NCBI GenBank assembly: GCA_963835555.1
Contig: CAWIGC010000039.1
Location: 310,001 to 374,000 of the forward strand
Origin: Sulfopaludibacter sp963835555
Lineage (GTDB): Bacteria; Acidobacteriota; Terriglobia; Bryobacterales; Bryobacteraceae
DNA length: 64,000 nt
Direction of reading: 5' to 3'
Shown here: in pieces, positions 44,049-52,589 of the stretch
Layout: each line of letters begins with the position of its first letter
Numbering within the stretch: the first letter of the stretch is position 1
Translations under genes and position numbers: made by a program
The notes under the pieces: model-generated
Told to the model about the DNA's origin: nothing
Seen by the model: the letters and a program-made list of their open reading frames with translations, nothing else
The model's database searches: none

Positions 44049-45630
44049 TGGCAATTACGAGGCGTTATTTTTCTTACGGAAGCCTGCTGGCCGGGGCTGT
44101 CCCGGCGGCGGGATTCGGCAGCACGCCGTCGCTGAAAGTCGCTGGGATACAAATCCCCCAACGAGAAGCTGAATTTCGCCGCGATCGGGTCCGGCGGGCA
44201 GGGCGCCAGCAACATTCGGCGGCCGCGCCCACGGAGAACATCGTCGCGCTGTGCGACGTGGACGACCGGCGCGCCGGCCGACACGTTCACGCGCTTCCGA
44301 AAGGCGCCCAAGTACAAGGACTTCCGGCAGATGCTGGACAAGGAAGGCAAGAACATCGATGCCGTGATCGTCGCCATTCCGGACCACATGCACGCCACCG
44401 CGGCCATGTGGTGCATGGAGCGCGGCAAGCACGTCTACGTGCAGAAGCCGCTGGTGCGCACCATCTGGGAAGCCCGCCAGTTGCGCGAGGCCGCCGCCAA
44501 GTACAAAGTCGCCACGCAGATGGGCAACCAGGGCTACTCCAACGAAGGCACCCGGCAGTGCGCCGAGATCGTCTGGAACGGCGAGATCGGCAACGTCACC
44601 GAAGTGCACGCCTGGAGCGACCGGCCGATGTGGCCGCAGGGCCTCACCGAGATTCCGCAAGGAGGACCCGATCCCGTCCACGCTCGATTGGGACCTGTGG
44701 CTCGGCGTCGCCGAGAAGCGGCCGTTCACCGCCGGCGGCAAGACCGAACCCGACCGCGAACGGCGGCTTCTTCTACCAGCCGTTCAACTGGCGCGGCTTC
44801 TACGATTTCGGCTGCGGCGCGCTGGGCGACATGGCCTGCCACATCCTGGGCGCGCCGAACATGGCGCTGCACCTCTCCAAGCGCAAGATCGTCGGCGTGG
44901 AGTGCATCAAGAAGGAAGGCGTCAGCCCCTTCATGTTCCCGAAGGCGTCGGTGATCCGCTTCGATTTCGCGGCCTACGGCGACATGCCCGCGCTGAAGAT
45001 CTTCTGGTACGACGGGCTGAAGGAGAGCTCCCACGATCCCCGGCGTTCCCGAAGGCGAGTGGATCGGCGATCCGCCGATGCCTGATGGGCGCTGGCGGTC
45101 GCCGGCGGCAGGCGGTCGCGGCACCAGGCGGTCCGGGCGGCGGCCAGGGGCCGCGGCGCCGATGGTCCGGCGGCAACGAGTTCCATTCGCCCGGCCGCGT
45201 CTTCAACTGGGACGGATTTCGAGGCGCTGAAGGCGGCCACGACGACCAGCTGCGCTTCCCGACGCCCGACGGCAGCCTTTTCATCGGCGACAAGGGCATG
45301 CTGACCACCGGCACCTACGGCGACGTGACGCGCCTGATCCCGGTCGAGAAGATGAAGGACTACCGGATGCCGCCTCCGCTGCTGACCCGCTCGCCCGGCC
45401 ACATGCGCGACTTCATTCGCGCCTGCAAGGGCGGCGACCCGGCCTGCTCGAACTTCGACGTCGCCGCGCCGTTCGTCGAATGGATGCTGCTGGGCGTGAT
45501 CGCGCTGCGCCACGAGGGCAAACTCGAGTACGACCCCGACAAGATGCGCATCACCAACAACGCCGAGGCCAACAAGCTCCTGAAGCCCACGTTCCGCAAG
45601 GGCTGGGAGTTCCACGCGGTCAAATCGTAA
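44049..45630 (+). pseudogene. Gfo/Idh/MocA-family oxidoreductase with many frameshifts
   Basis: ATG 44049 starts a Tat-like leader (MAITRRYFSYGSLLAGAVP). The Rossmann part is spread over frames: FAAIGSGGQGASNI, NIVALCDVDDRRA, AVIVAIPDHMHATAAMW, GKHVYVQKPL. The C-terminal part (GGFFYQPFNWRGFYDFGCG, KGMLTTGTYGDVTRL) ends at 45630. At least seven single-base slips are needed, for example near 44,151, 44,219, 44,280, 44,662, 44,757 and 45,029. Repaired, it is a ~525-residue NAD(P)-dependent sugar oxidoreductase. The density fits poor sequence quality better than decay. Confidence 0.8.
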
Positions 45631-45692
45631 CCACCGCAAACCCCGCCGGGCGACACGGAGAGCCATCAAGGTTCTCCGTGTCTCTCCGGCAT

Positions 45693-47134
45693 CTACCGTC
45701 GCAGCGGATCTTCCACCCAGGGCGGCGTGGCTTCGATCAGCCGCCCCAGCTCCGGCTCCAGCTGCTCCATCTTGCACTTCATCTCCCAGGCGATCTCGCG
45801 GTAGCTGAAGTGGCCTTTCACGCCGCTGCGGAGCCGCGAAATGTACTCGGCTTCCGCGAAATCCATCTTGAAGAGGAATCGCGAGCGCGCGCCGAACGGC
45901 AGCAGGTAATGCGCGCCCGGCGCGGGCAGCGCGCGCATGGCTCTCCCAGGCGGCTCGCATGGCGGAGCCGATAGATCTCGCCCGCGCCCGCTTCGTCCAC
46001 CAGCTGCGGCGTGTCATATCCCAGGTTGCCCGAGTACTCCTGGCGGAACTTCTGGCAGCGGCGGTGGCGGTGCAGGTCGCGATAGGCGCCGATGTCGATC
46101 ACGAAATCGTAGGCATAGAGCCCGCCGCGAAAGCCCGCCAGCGATCTCGTCGCGGCGGGTGCGCGAACGGAGCGCCACATCGATCACTTCGGCGCGCCGC
46201 GCGGCGCTCCAGCCGCGCGCCATTCGTACAGTTCGCGGAACGGGCGGTCGGTTACCGGGTAGAGCAGCGTGGCGGCGATATCGGCCGGCACATCGGCGGG
46301 CTGCAGCAGATCCACGCGCTCCGGCGCCGGTTCCGCCGCGCCGGCGCGGCAGGTTCTGCTCCGCCCAGACCTTGAGGTCCGGCGCGCAGCGCGCGGCGTG
46401 CTCGTCGGGCTCGGCATGGCGCGCCAGCGTGGGCGCGAGCGGCTTCGCCGGCGCCGTTCAGGTCCCAGCGGCAATCCGGCTCGGCGGCGCAGGCCTGGGC
46501 GATCTCGTCGCCCAGCTCGCGCAGTTCCTGCGTACTCGGACGCCTTCAGCCGCCGGATCTGCTTCTCCAGCGTGCGGATGCTGGTCACCTGGCCGACATT
46601 GGTCGGGACGCCCCAGAACAGCAGGTAGCGCGCCACGTCGAAAGCCCGCGCCGCGATGTTGCGCTGGTAGGCATCGGGCTTCATGTCCGCCGGGCGCGGC
46701 AGGCGCTCCGCACAGACACTCGAAGGCCGGCTGGTTGACCTTGGCGTAGGCCGCCAGCAGCGCTTCGCCGGCGCTGCTGGTACGTGGCCGCGGCGTCCGC
46801 CGGAAGTTCCGGCGGCGTGATGAATCCGGAGCGCGAAAAATCCTGGTAGCGCGACGATTTCGCCTGGCCGTCCCACAGCGGCTCCTCTTCGATCTCGGTG
46901 GCGGCCAGTTCCGAGATGCCTTCGAAGCACAGCACGGTGTGGCCCGAGGTCGGCGATGGAGGCGTGGCCGTACTGGAAATAGAAGCTCTCCAGGAACTTC
47001 TGCGAATCGTGCGCGCGCACCCACTCGATGGAATCGCGAATGGAATCGGGCGACCGGCTGTAGCGAGCCAGCGCGTAGGCGCTCTTCTCCGGCGGCATGG
47101 GCGCCACAGTGATGACGCGTTTGGTGGAGGTCAA
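45693..47134 (-). pseudogene. ThyX-like FAD-dependent thymidylate synthase family gene with many frameshifts
   Basis: Start TTG 47134 reads TSTKRVITVAPMPPEKSAYALARYSRSPDS (first residues). Later frames supply QYGHASIAD, CFEGISELAATEIEEEPLWDGQAKSSRYQ, FDVARYLLFWGVPTNVGQ, and the end HYLLPFGARSRFLFKMDF with WEMKCKMEQLEPELG. The order and spacing match long (~480-residue) ThyX-family proteins. At least six frame slips. ThyX makes dTMP from dUMP; the divergent dut gene 25 bp away supplies dUMP, which supports the assignment. Confidence 0.75.
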
Positions 47135-47159
47135 GAGGCTATGATAACGAGGAATGCAG

Positions 47160-47586
47160 ATGCGAATCCAACGGATCCATCCCGCGGCCGTCCTTCCCGA
47201 GTACGCCCACGGCCCCGCCGAGGATGCCGGCATGGACCTGCGCGCCGTGGAGACCGTCACGCTGGAGCCGGGCGTGCCGCTCCTGGTGCCCACCGGGCCT
47301 GACCATCGAATTGCCGCCGGGCTATGAGGCGCAGGTGCGGCCGCGCAGCGGACTGGCGCTGAAGCATGCCATCACCATGCCCAACGCGCCCGGCACCATC
47401 GACCCCGGCTATCGCGGCGAGGTGCGGGTGATCCTCTTGAACCTGGGGCGCGAGCCCTACACCGTCCATGCCGGCGACCGCATCGCGCAAATGATCGTCG
47501 CCCGGTACGAGCCCGTGGAGTGGGTCGAAGAGAGCCTGGCGGATTCGGCGAGGGGCAGCGGCGGGTTCGGCTCGTCCGGGCGGTAG
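47160..47586 (+). CDS. dut: dUTP diphosphatase (one frameshift)
   Basis: Start ATG 47160 (GAGGA upstream; ATG 47154 also possible). HGPAEDAGMDLRAVE is motif 1; near 47,300 an extra G shifts the frame, after which LTIELPPGYEAQVRPRSGLA (motif 2), NAPGTIDPGYRGEV (motif 3), RIAQMIVAR (motif 4) and GSGGFGSSGR (motif 5) follow. All five trimeric dUTPase motifs are present. Hydrolyses dUTP to dUMP. Repaired length ~142 residues. Confidence 0.9.
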
Positions 47587-47607
47587 GAGATATTGGGGCG
47601 CCTGCTA

Positions 47608-47991
47608 CTACTGCCGTCTCGCCAGAATATCGTAGACCGGTTTGCTTTCCGCGAACACCCGCCACTCCAGCACCGTGCCATCGCAAACCACGGTCTTCCA
47701 CGCGGCCGGCGTACTCCAGGCGATTCCGTCGATTGTTCCGCCCGCTTCGCCTGCCGCTAATGAGACGTTACCCTCGGCGATTATACAGTCTGTGCGAATC
47801 CAGTAATCCGGACATAGCTTGAAGTAACTGCGCCAAGCCGTCGCCAGGGACGCGGCCCCCCGCACAGCATTTCCCAGCGAGTCTACGAACACATGGCCGG
47901 GCGCCATCAGCCCGGTCAGAACGTCTACATCGTGGTTGTTGATTGCCGCTACAAACTGTCTGAGAGTTTCGGTGTTCGCCGCGCCGGCCAC
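47608..47991 (-). CDS. NTF2-like (SnoaL-type) protein
   Basis: 127 residues with the NTF2 cone-fold pattern: LRQFVAAINNHDVDVLTGLMAPGHVFVDS then WRSYFKLCPDYWIR and GTVLEWRVFAESKPVYDIL. Such proteins bind or isomerise small molecules; the role here is unknown. Single gene between dut and the LysM gene. Confidence 0.8.
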   Translation of the reverse strand: MAGAANTETLRQFVAAINNHDVDVLTGLMAPGHVFVDSLGNAVRGAASLATAWRSYFKLCPDYWIRTDCIIAEGNVSLAAGEAGGTIDGIAWSTPAAWKTVVCDGTVLEWRVFAESKPVYDILARRQ

Positions 47992-48046
47992 ACTCCGATT
48001 CTCTCGCAGAGGGCCGGCGGAGACAATCGCGAAAGTAAGCCCGGTG

Positions 48047-48490
48047 CTACTCGGGGATCACCAGTTCCTGGCCGGGTTGAATCCGGTCGGGATTGGTGAG
48101 GACGTTGCGGTTCGCATCGAAAATCTTTTTGTAGTCATTGGCGTTGCCATAAAACTGCTTGCTGATCTTGGAGAGCGAATCGCCTGCTTTGACGGTGTAT
48201 CGCCGCGCGGACTGGCCGCCGGCGACCGAAGCTCCCGCCGTCATGGTCTGCGGCTGCGCCTGAGCGTTCTCGGCGCGAAGATCGCAGGTCAGGTCGGAGT
48301 AACTGGAATCGATCAGTTTAATCTGGTCCCAAACTTTGTTCTTCGCGTCCGCGGACGGCGCGTCCCCCTGGATGAAGAGCTTGTCGCCCTCCATGTGGAT
48401 ATGGGTCAAATGGACTTGAAGCTGCTGCATCAGGTTGATGGCGGGTTGATATTTCTGTTTCAATTGCTCGAATCGCTGATCGTTAGCCAT
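48047..48490 (-). CDS. BON-like/LysM domain protein
   Basis: 147 residues. The N half resembles a BON domain (LQVHLTHIHMEGDKLFIQGDAPSADAKNKVWDQI is the core region) and the C half is one LysM repeat (YTVKAGDSLSKISKQFYG, PGQELVIP). Architecture matches YgaU/LysM proteins that bind peptidoglycan or potassium. No signal peptide seen, so a cytoplasmic YgaU-like role is possible. Confidence 0.85.
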   Translation of the reverse strand: MANDQRFEQLKQKYQPAINLMQQLQVHLTHIHMEGDKLFIQGDAPSADAKNKVWDQIKLIDSSYSDLTCDLRAENAQAQPQTMTAGASVAGGQSARRYTVKAGDSLSKISKQFYGNANDYKKIFDANRNVLTNPDRIQPGQELVIPE

Positions 48491-48569
48491 AAGGTCAGGG
48501 TAGCCCGCAGCCGCTGTTTCTCACAGGTCTGAACCGCACAACAGCTCCGGTGGACGTACGAATTCGTCC

Positions 48570-49172
48570 TCAGACCTGAATGCCCGATAAAAATACCGTC
48601 ACCATCTGATCCACCACGCGCGCGCGGTTGGCAGTTGCAAAGCGCTTCGGATACAGCAGGCCGAACAGGCCGTGGTACGCTACCATGCCGATGAAGCCGC
48701 GGGCGGCGATTTCGGGAGTCACTTTGCGAAAAACGCCGGCACGGACGCGGCGGCGGATATAAGCGGCCACCAGTTTGTAGAAATCCAGAAAGAGCCGGTC
48801 CATGAACATCTCCGCGAGTTCGTGGCGCTCCAGGCAACTGAACAGCAGCAGGCGGGAGATATCGGGGTCGCTTTCGTACCGCCGCAGGACCAGCTCTCCC
48901 ACGGAGAGAAAAAACTGGCGATCGTCGCCGCGGCGGGCCAGTTGCGCCAGGTCGGCCGCATGCAAAGAAGCTTCGCCGGCCTGGGCTTCAATGATGGCAG
49001 TGTACAGGTCGCGCTTGGTGCGGAAATGGCGATACAGAACGGGTTCGGTGACTCCCGCGGCAGCGGCCAGCTCGCGCGTGGTAGCGCCGCGAAACCCTTT
49101 TTCCGCGAACAGGTGAATGGCCGTACGGACGATCGCGGCGCGGCGCTGGTCACTCTTCATGCGGGTCTTCAT
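48570..49172 (-). CDS. TetR-family transcriptional regulator
   Basis: 200 residues. N-terminal TetR helix-turn-helix (IVRTAIHLFAEKGFRGATTRELAAAAGVTEPVLYRHFRTKRDLY, residues ~12-55); the C-terminal ligand domain is all helical. Divergent from the Fur-type gene, sharing a 75-bp intergenic region. Target and ligand unknown; it could regulate an envelope or efflux gene elsewhere. Confidence 0.9.
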   Translation of the reverse strand: MKTRMKSDQRRAAIVRTAIHLFAEKGFRGATTRELAAAAGVTEPVLYRHFRTKRDLYTAIIEAQAGEASLHAADLAQLARRGDDRQFFLSVGELVLRRYESDPDISRLLLFSCLERHELAEMFMDRLFLDFYKLVAAYIRRRVRAGVFRKVTPEIAARGFIGMVAYHGLFGLLYPKRFATANRARVVDQMVTVFLSGIQV

Positions 49173-49206
49173 GGGAGCGGTGTCTCGTGTTCACTATATA
49201 CCAGGC

Positions 49207-49256
49207 TTGACAGAGCGCCCTATTTAGACTTAGTCTGGATTTATAACGTGTCTAAA
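49207..49256 (+). promoter_or_regulatory. Promoter/operator region of the Fur-type gene
   Basis: TTGACA at 49207-49212 is a consensus -35. AGACT-T-AGTCT (49226-49236) is a perfect 11-bp palindrome where the -10 would lie, and TTTAGAC (49223-49229) is inverted as GTCTAAA (49250-49256). These nested palindromes upstream of a Fur-family gene suggest autoregulation. Confidence 0.5.
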
Positions 49257-49667
49257 TTGAGCCTGGAACTCGAAGAGGCTTTTCGCGCCGCCGCGCTGCG
49301 GCCCACCGCCCAGCGTTACGCGGTGCTGGAGTTCCTGGTGCGCCATCCCGCGCATGCCACTGCCGGGGATATTTTTCACGCCGTGAATCGCAGCGACCCG
49401 CGAGCTTCGCGCGCCACGGTGTATAACAGCCTGCGTTCTCTGGCTCGCGCCGGTCTGGTCCGCGAAGTTGTTTCGGACGGCAAGGCCGCGCGGTTCGATG
49501 CCAGCCTTCACCGCCACCATCATTTTCTGTGCGAACAGTGCGGCGCGGTGGAAGACATCGCCTGGTTCGATCTTCCGGCCGGCGCCGGGAGAGGCGCGCT
49601 GAGGGGCCGGGCCGTGCGGAACTACGAAATCCTGTTCCGCGGCGTCTGCCGGAACTGCAGGCCTTAA
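49248..49667 (+). CDS. Fur-family regulator (PerR-like)
   Basis: 139 residues from GTG 49248. Winged-helix part LRPTAQRYAVLEFLVRHPAHATAGDIFHAV and SRATVYNSLRSLARAGLVRE, then a metal site HRHHHFLCEQCG and a C-terminal CRNC. Cys4 zinc site and His cluster are as in PerR/Fur. Followed by peroxiredoxin and AhpD-like genes, so a peroxide-sensing PerR role is the best guess. Confidence 0.85.
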   Translation: MSKLSLELEEAFRAAALRPTAQRYAVLEFLVRHPAHATAGDIFHAVNRSDPRASRATVYNSLRSLARAGLVREVVSDGKAARFDASLHRHHHFLCEQCGAVEDIAWFDLPAGAGRGALRGRAVRNYEILFRGVCRNCRP

Positions 49668-49691
49668 AATCTTATAATAAGGAGAGCGGCA

Positions 49692-50021
49692 ATGAGTTTA
49701 GTCGAGAAGCACTGTGTTCCCTGCCGTGGAGGCGTCCCTCCCCTGCAAGGCGAAGAGTTGGAAAAGATGAAAGCCGAGGTCCCCAACTGGCAGGTGGCCG
49801 AAGGTCACCACCTGACACGCAGTTACACGTTTCCCGATTTCAAGAGCGCGCTGGATTTTGTCAACCGGGTGGGCGCCGTTGCCGAACAGGAAGGGCACCA
49901 TCCCGATTTGTACCTCGCGTGGGGAAAAGTGGATGTCAAAAGCTGGACCCACAAGATTGACGGCCTGACCGAGAGCGATTTTATTCTGGCGGCCAAGATT
50001 GAACGACTGTATCAAAACTGA
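49692..50021 (+). CDS. 4a-hydroxytetrahydrobiopterin dehydratase (PCD/DCoH)
   Basis: 109 residues; AAGGAGAG precedes ATG 49692. EGHHPDLYLAWGKVDVKSWTH with the catalytic His pair and GLTESDFILAAKI match pterin carbinolamine dehydratases. Recycles oxidised tetrahydrobiopterin after aromatic hydroxylases. Unusual placement between fur-like and peroxiredoxin genes, 24 bp after the first and 15 bp before the second, so likely cotranscribed. Confidence 0.92.
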   Translation: MSLVEKHCVPCRGGVPPLQGEELEKMKAEVPNWQVAEGHHLTRSYTFPDFKSALDFVNRVGAVAEQEGHHPDLYLAWGKVDVKSWTHKIDGLTESDFILAAKIERLYQN

Positions 50022-50036
50022 AAAGGAGCATTCCCG

Positions 50037-50579
50037 ATGTTAGGCGTTGGACATAAGTTTCCCCCCTTCTCTCTGCAGGCGACAGTGAGCACCGATAAAG
50101 GTAAGGCCTTCCAGACAATCACAGACCGCGAATACAGCGGCAAGTGGAAGGTGTATTTCTTCTGGCCCAAGGATTTCACGTTTGTGTGCCCCACCGAAAT
50201 CGCGGCCTTCGGTAAGTTGAATACCGAGTTCCGCGATCGCGAGGCGCAAGTGATCGGCGGCAGCACGGATTCGGAATTTGTGCATCTGGCGTGGCGACAG
50301 AATCACGAAGACCTGAAGGATCTGCCCTTCCCCATGCTCGCCGACATCAAGCGCGAACTGTGTACCGCTCTGGGGATCCTGGACCCGCAGGAAGGTGTGG
50401 CGCAGCGCGCCACTTTCGTAGTGGACCCGCACAACCTGATCCGCTTCGTATCGGTGAACGATCTTTCCGTGGGACGCAATCCCCACGAAGTGCTGCGCGT
50501 GCTGGATGCCCTGCAGACCGACGAACTCTGCCCCTGCAACTGGCAGAAGGGCCAGGAAGTCCTGAAGCCCGCTATCTGA
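50037..50579 (+). CDS. Peroxiredoxin (AhpC/Prx type)
   Basis: 180 residues. The peroxidatic cysteine is in FTFVCPTEI and the resolving cysteine in ELCPCNW near the C terminus, a 2-Cys AhpC/AhpE-like pattern. GKWKVYFFWPKDF precedes the active site. Reduces hydroperoxides; the AhpD-like protein encoded next may be its reductant, as in mycobacteria. Confidence 0.94.
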   Translation: MLGVGHKFPPFSLQATVSTDKGKAFQTITDREYSGKWKVYFFWPKDFTFVCPTEIAAFGKLNTEFRDREAQVIGGSTDSEFVHLAWRQNHEDLKDLPFPMLADIKRELCTALGILDPQEGVAQRATFVVDPHNLIRFVSVNDLSVGRNPHEVLRVLDALQTDELCPCNWQKGQEVLKPAI

Positions 50580-50644
50580 AGCGCCGGCGTAGGCTTCCAC
50601 GCGGAGGCCTACGCTGCCCCAACCCGCCACAGAAACTCTTAAAC

Positions 50645-51148
50645 ATGGAACAATTTCTGGAGACCCTTCCGGAGTATGCCAAAGATCTGAAGCTCAATTT
50701 AGGGAGTGTTCTGCGGCAACCGGAACTGACCGCGCAGCAGGCTTGGGGCACTGTCGTGTGCACGGTGCTTGCCGTGCGCAGCCCCAAGTTACAGGAAGTG
50801 CTGCTGGCCGAAGCCGGCAAACACCTTGGCGAGCAGGCCCTCTTTGCGGCCAAAGCGGCCGCGGCGATGATGGGGATGAACAACATCTTCTACCGCTTTC
50901 GCCATCTCAGCAGCAATCCGAAATACGGCGAGATGCCCGCGCGATTGCGCATGAACGTGATTCGCACGCACGCGAGCGATCCGGTGGATTTCGAACTGTG
51001 GTGTCTGGCCGTTTCAGCCATCAACGGCTGCGGCGCTTGCGTGGATTCGCACGAGCAGGTGCTGCGGGAAAAAGGCGTCAGCGAGGAGACGGTACTGGCA
51101 GCCATCCGCATCGCGTCGGTGGTTCACGCGCTCGCCGCCGTGGTGTAA
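50645..51148 (+). CDS. AhpD-like alkylhydroperoxidase
   Basis: 167 residues from ATG 50645. The carboxymuconolactone decarboxylase fold carries the AhpD active site INGCGACVDSHEQ (CxxC and His) near residue 130. It would reduce AhpC-type peroxiredoxin. Gene order peroxiredoxin-AhpD mirrors ahpC-ahpD operons. Confidence 0.93.
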   Translation: MEQFLETLPEYAKDLKLNLGSVLRQPELTAQQAWGTVVCTVLAVRSPKLQEVLLAEAGKHLGEQALFAAKAAAAMMGMNNIFYRFRHLSSNPKYGEMPARLRMNVIRTHASDPVDFELWCLAVSAINGCGACVDSHEQVLREKGVSEETVLAAIRIASVVHALAAVV

Positions 51149-51156
51149 GCTACAGA

Positions 51157-51174
51157 ACAGGCCAGGAGGCCTGT
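51157..51174. repeat. Palindromic repeat with AGGA loop, copy 2
   Basis: ACAGGCC-AGGA-GGCCTGT, perfect 7-bp arms, 9 bp after the AhpD-like stop. Same core as 14296-14315 and 63387-63408. Confidence 0.75.
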
Positions 51175-51201
51175 GGTACGCGAATTTCACGAAGGCGATT
51201 G

Positions 51202-52560
51202 ATGCAAGGGGTTGGGGGCGGAGCCCTGGCGCAGTCTTTGTCGACTGCGGACGCCGCGCCGGTCGCACGCAAGTGGCCCATTGAGGAGGGTCCGGACACT
51301 CCCAAGCTCTGTCTGGCGCCCGGGGATGGCGGCGGACCGCTGCCCGCCGGCATGCAACCGGCTGCCGCCGCTGCGCCCGGGGGACGCGGCGGACGAGGCG
51401 GAGGCGGCTACGGTGGCTACCTGGCGGCCAAAATGGAACCAGTTCCGGCTCCGGCAACCGAGACTGCGCCGGGCGGCCAGGTGCGCAATCTGACGGCCGC
51501 GTACGAGCGCATCCGGCAGCTTGGTGTGACCCATCTGCTGGGCGTCGGCGTGAGCGGGGGGATGCCCTGGACCGAACAAAACATTCGCCACACCATCGAC
51601 ACGGCCAAAGCATCCGGGCTGGTGGCTTACAATGCCATGATCAACGTCCCGTCCAGCGTCATCTACGGCAAGGAAACGCGCGGTAAGGACATGGAGCCCT
51701 TCATCGCTTCCATCGAGGCCGCCGGAAAAGCCGGCCTCCCGGTGATGGAGTACAACTTCTACGCGCATCGCGGCGTTGAAGGATATTACGAAACGGTGGG
51801 CCGCGCAAGGGCGGGATACACGGGCTTCGACTATGATCTGGAATTACTGATCGACCAGGACGGCCGCGTGGTGCAGCCCATCTATCGCGACGAGAACGGC
51901 CACATCACGCCCGAAACCCTGGCGGCTTTCCCGAATGCCAAAAAGGTGAAGTTCAAGGACCTGCCGCCGCTGGCCAACGAGGGCGCCCATAACCTGACGG
52001 AGATGTGGGCCAACATTACTTACTTCCTGAAGGCCGCCATTCCCGCCGCCGAAAAGGCCGGCGTGCGGATGGCGCTGCATCCCAACGATCCGCCGGCGCC
52101 CGTCAGCCGCGGGTCCGAGCAGATCATGGGCACCGTGGCCGGCTGGAAGCACCTCATCGAGATCGTCAACAGCCCGGCCAACGGCATCACCTTCGATTGC
52201 GGCGTGACGCGCGAGATGGGCGACGATCCGGTGGTCACGGCCGATTATTTCGCCGGCCGCAAACGCGTCAACCACGTGCATTTCCGCAACGTGCAGGTTG
52301 TGAAGCCGCTGGAAAAATACCAGGAGGTATTCATCGACGCGGGCATGGTGGATATGTTCGGCGTCATGAAAGCCCTGGTGCGGAACAAGTACACCGGCAC
52401 GATCTACCCCGAACATCCGCGCGCCTTCGATGCCGACCGCGACCGGCTGCCGCCCGGCGGCCGGCTGCCCGGCTACCCTGGGGGCGGAGGCTACACCGGA
52501 ATCACTTACAGCGTCGCCTATGCCAGGGCCATGATGCAGGCCGCGCTCGAAACCGTATAG
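51202..52560 (+). CDS. Mannonate-dehydratase-like (UxuA-type) TIM-barrel protein
   Basis: 452 residues from ATG 51202. MEYNFYAHRGVEGYYETVGR, MALHPNDPPAPVSRG, FDCGVTREMG and NHVHFRNVQ are typical of UxuA, which dehydrates D-mannonate to 2-keto-3-deoxygluconate. Upstream in frame the text reads ISRRRLMQGVGGGALAQS, a Tat-type leader whose RRR precedes the first ATG; no ATG/GTG/TTG lies before it, so the start may be miscalled or an indel may hide it. A Gly-rich insert spans ~55-75. Confidence 0.82.
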   Translation: MQGVGGGALAQSLSTADAAPVARKWPIEEGPDTPKLCLAPGDGGGPLPAGMQPAAAAAPGGRGGRGGGGYGGYLAAKMEPVPAPATETAPGGQVRNLTAAYERIRQLGVTHLLGVGVSGGMPWTEQNIRHTIDTAKASGLVAYNAMINVPSSVIYGKETRGKDMEPFIASIEAAGKAGLPVMEYNFYAHRGVEGYYETVGRARAGYTGFDYDLELLIDQDGRVVQPIYRDENGHITPETLAAFPNAKKVKFKDLPPLANEGAHNLTEMWANITYFLKAAIPAAEKAGVRMALHPNDPPAPVSRGSEQIMGTVAGWKHLIEIVNSPANGITFDCGVTREMGDDPVVTADYFAGRKRVNHVHFRNVQVVKPLEKYQEVFIDAGMVDMFGVMKALVRNKYTGTIYPEHPRAFDADRDRLPPGGRLPGYPGGGGYTGITYSVAYARAMMQAALETV

Positions 52561-52589
52561 ACGGGCGCCATCTGATACCATTCCAGCGA

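Noticed and set aside
42956..45085. 709-residue isomerase-oxidoreductase fusion
   Set aside because: Frame slips in the Gfo/Idh part and a second Tat-like leader at 44049 show two genes.
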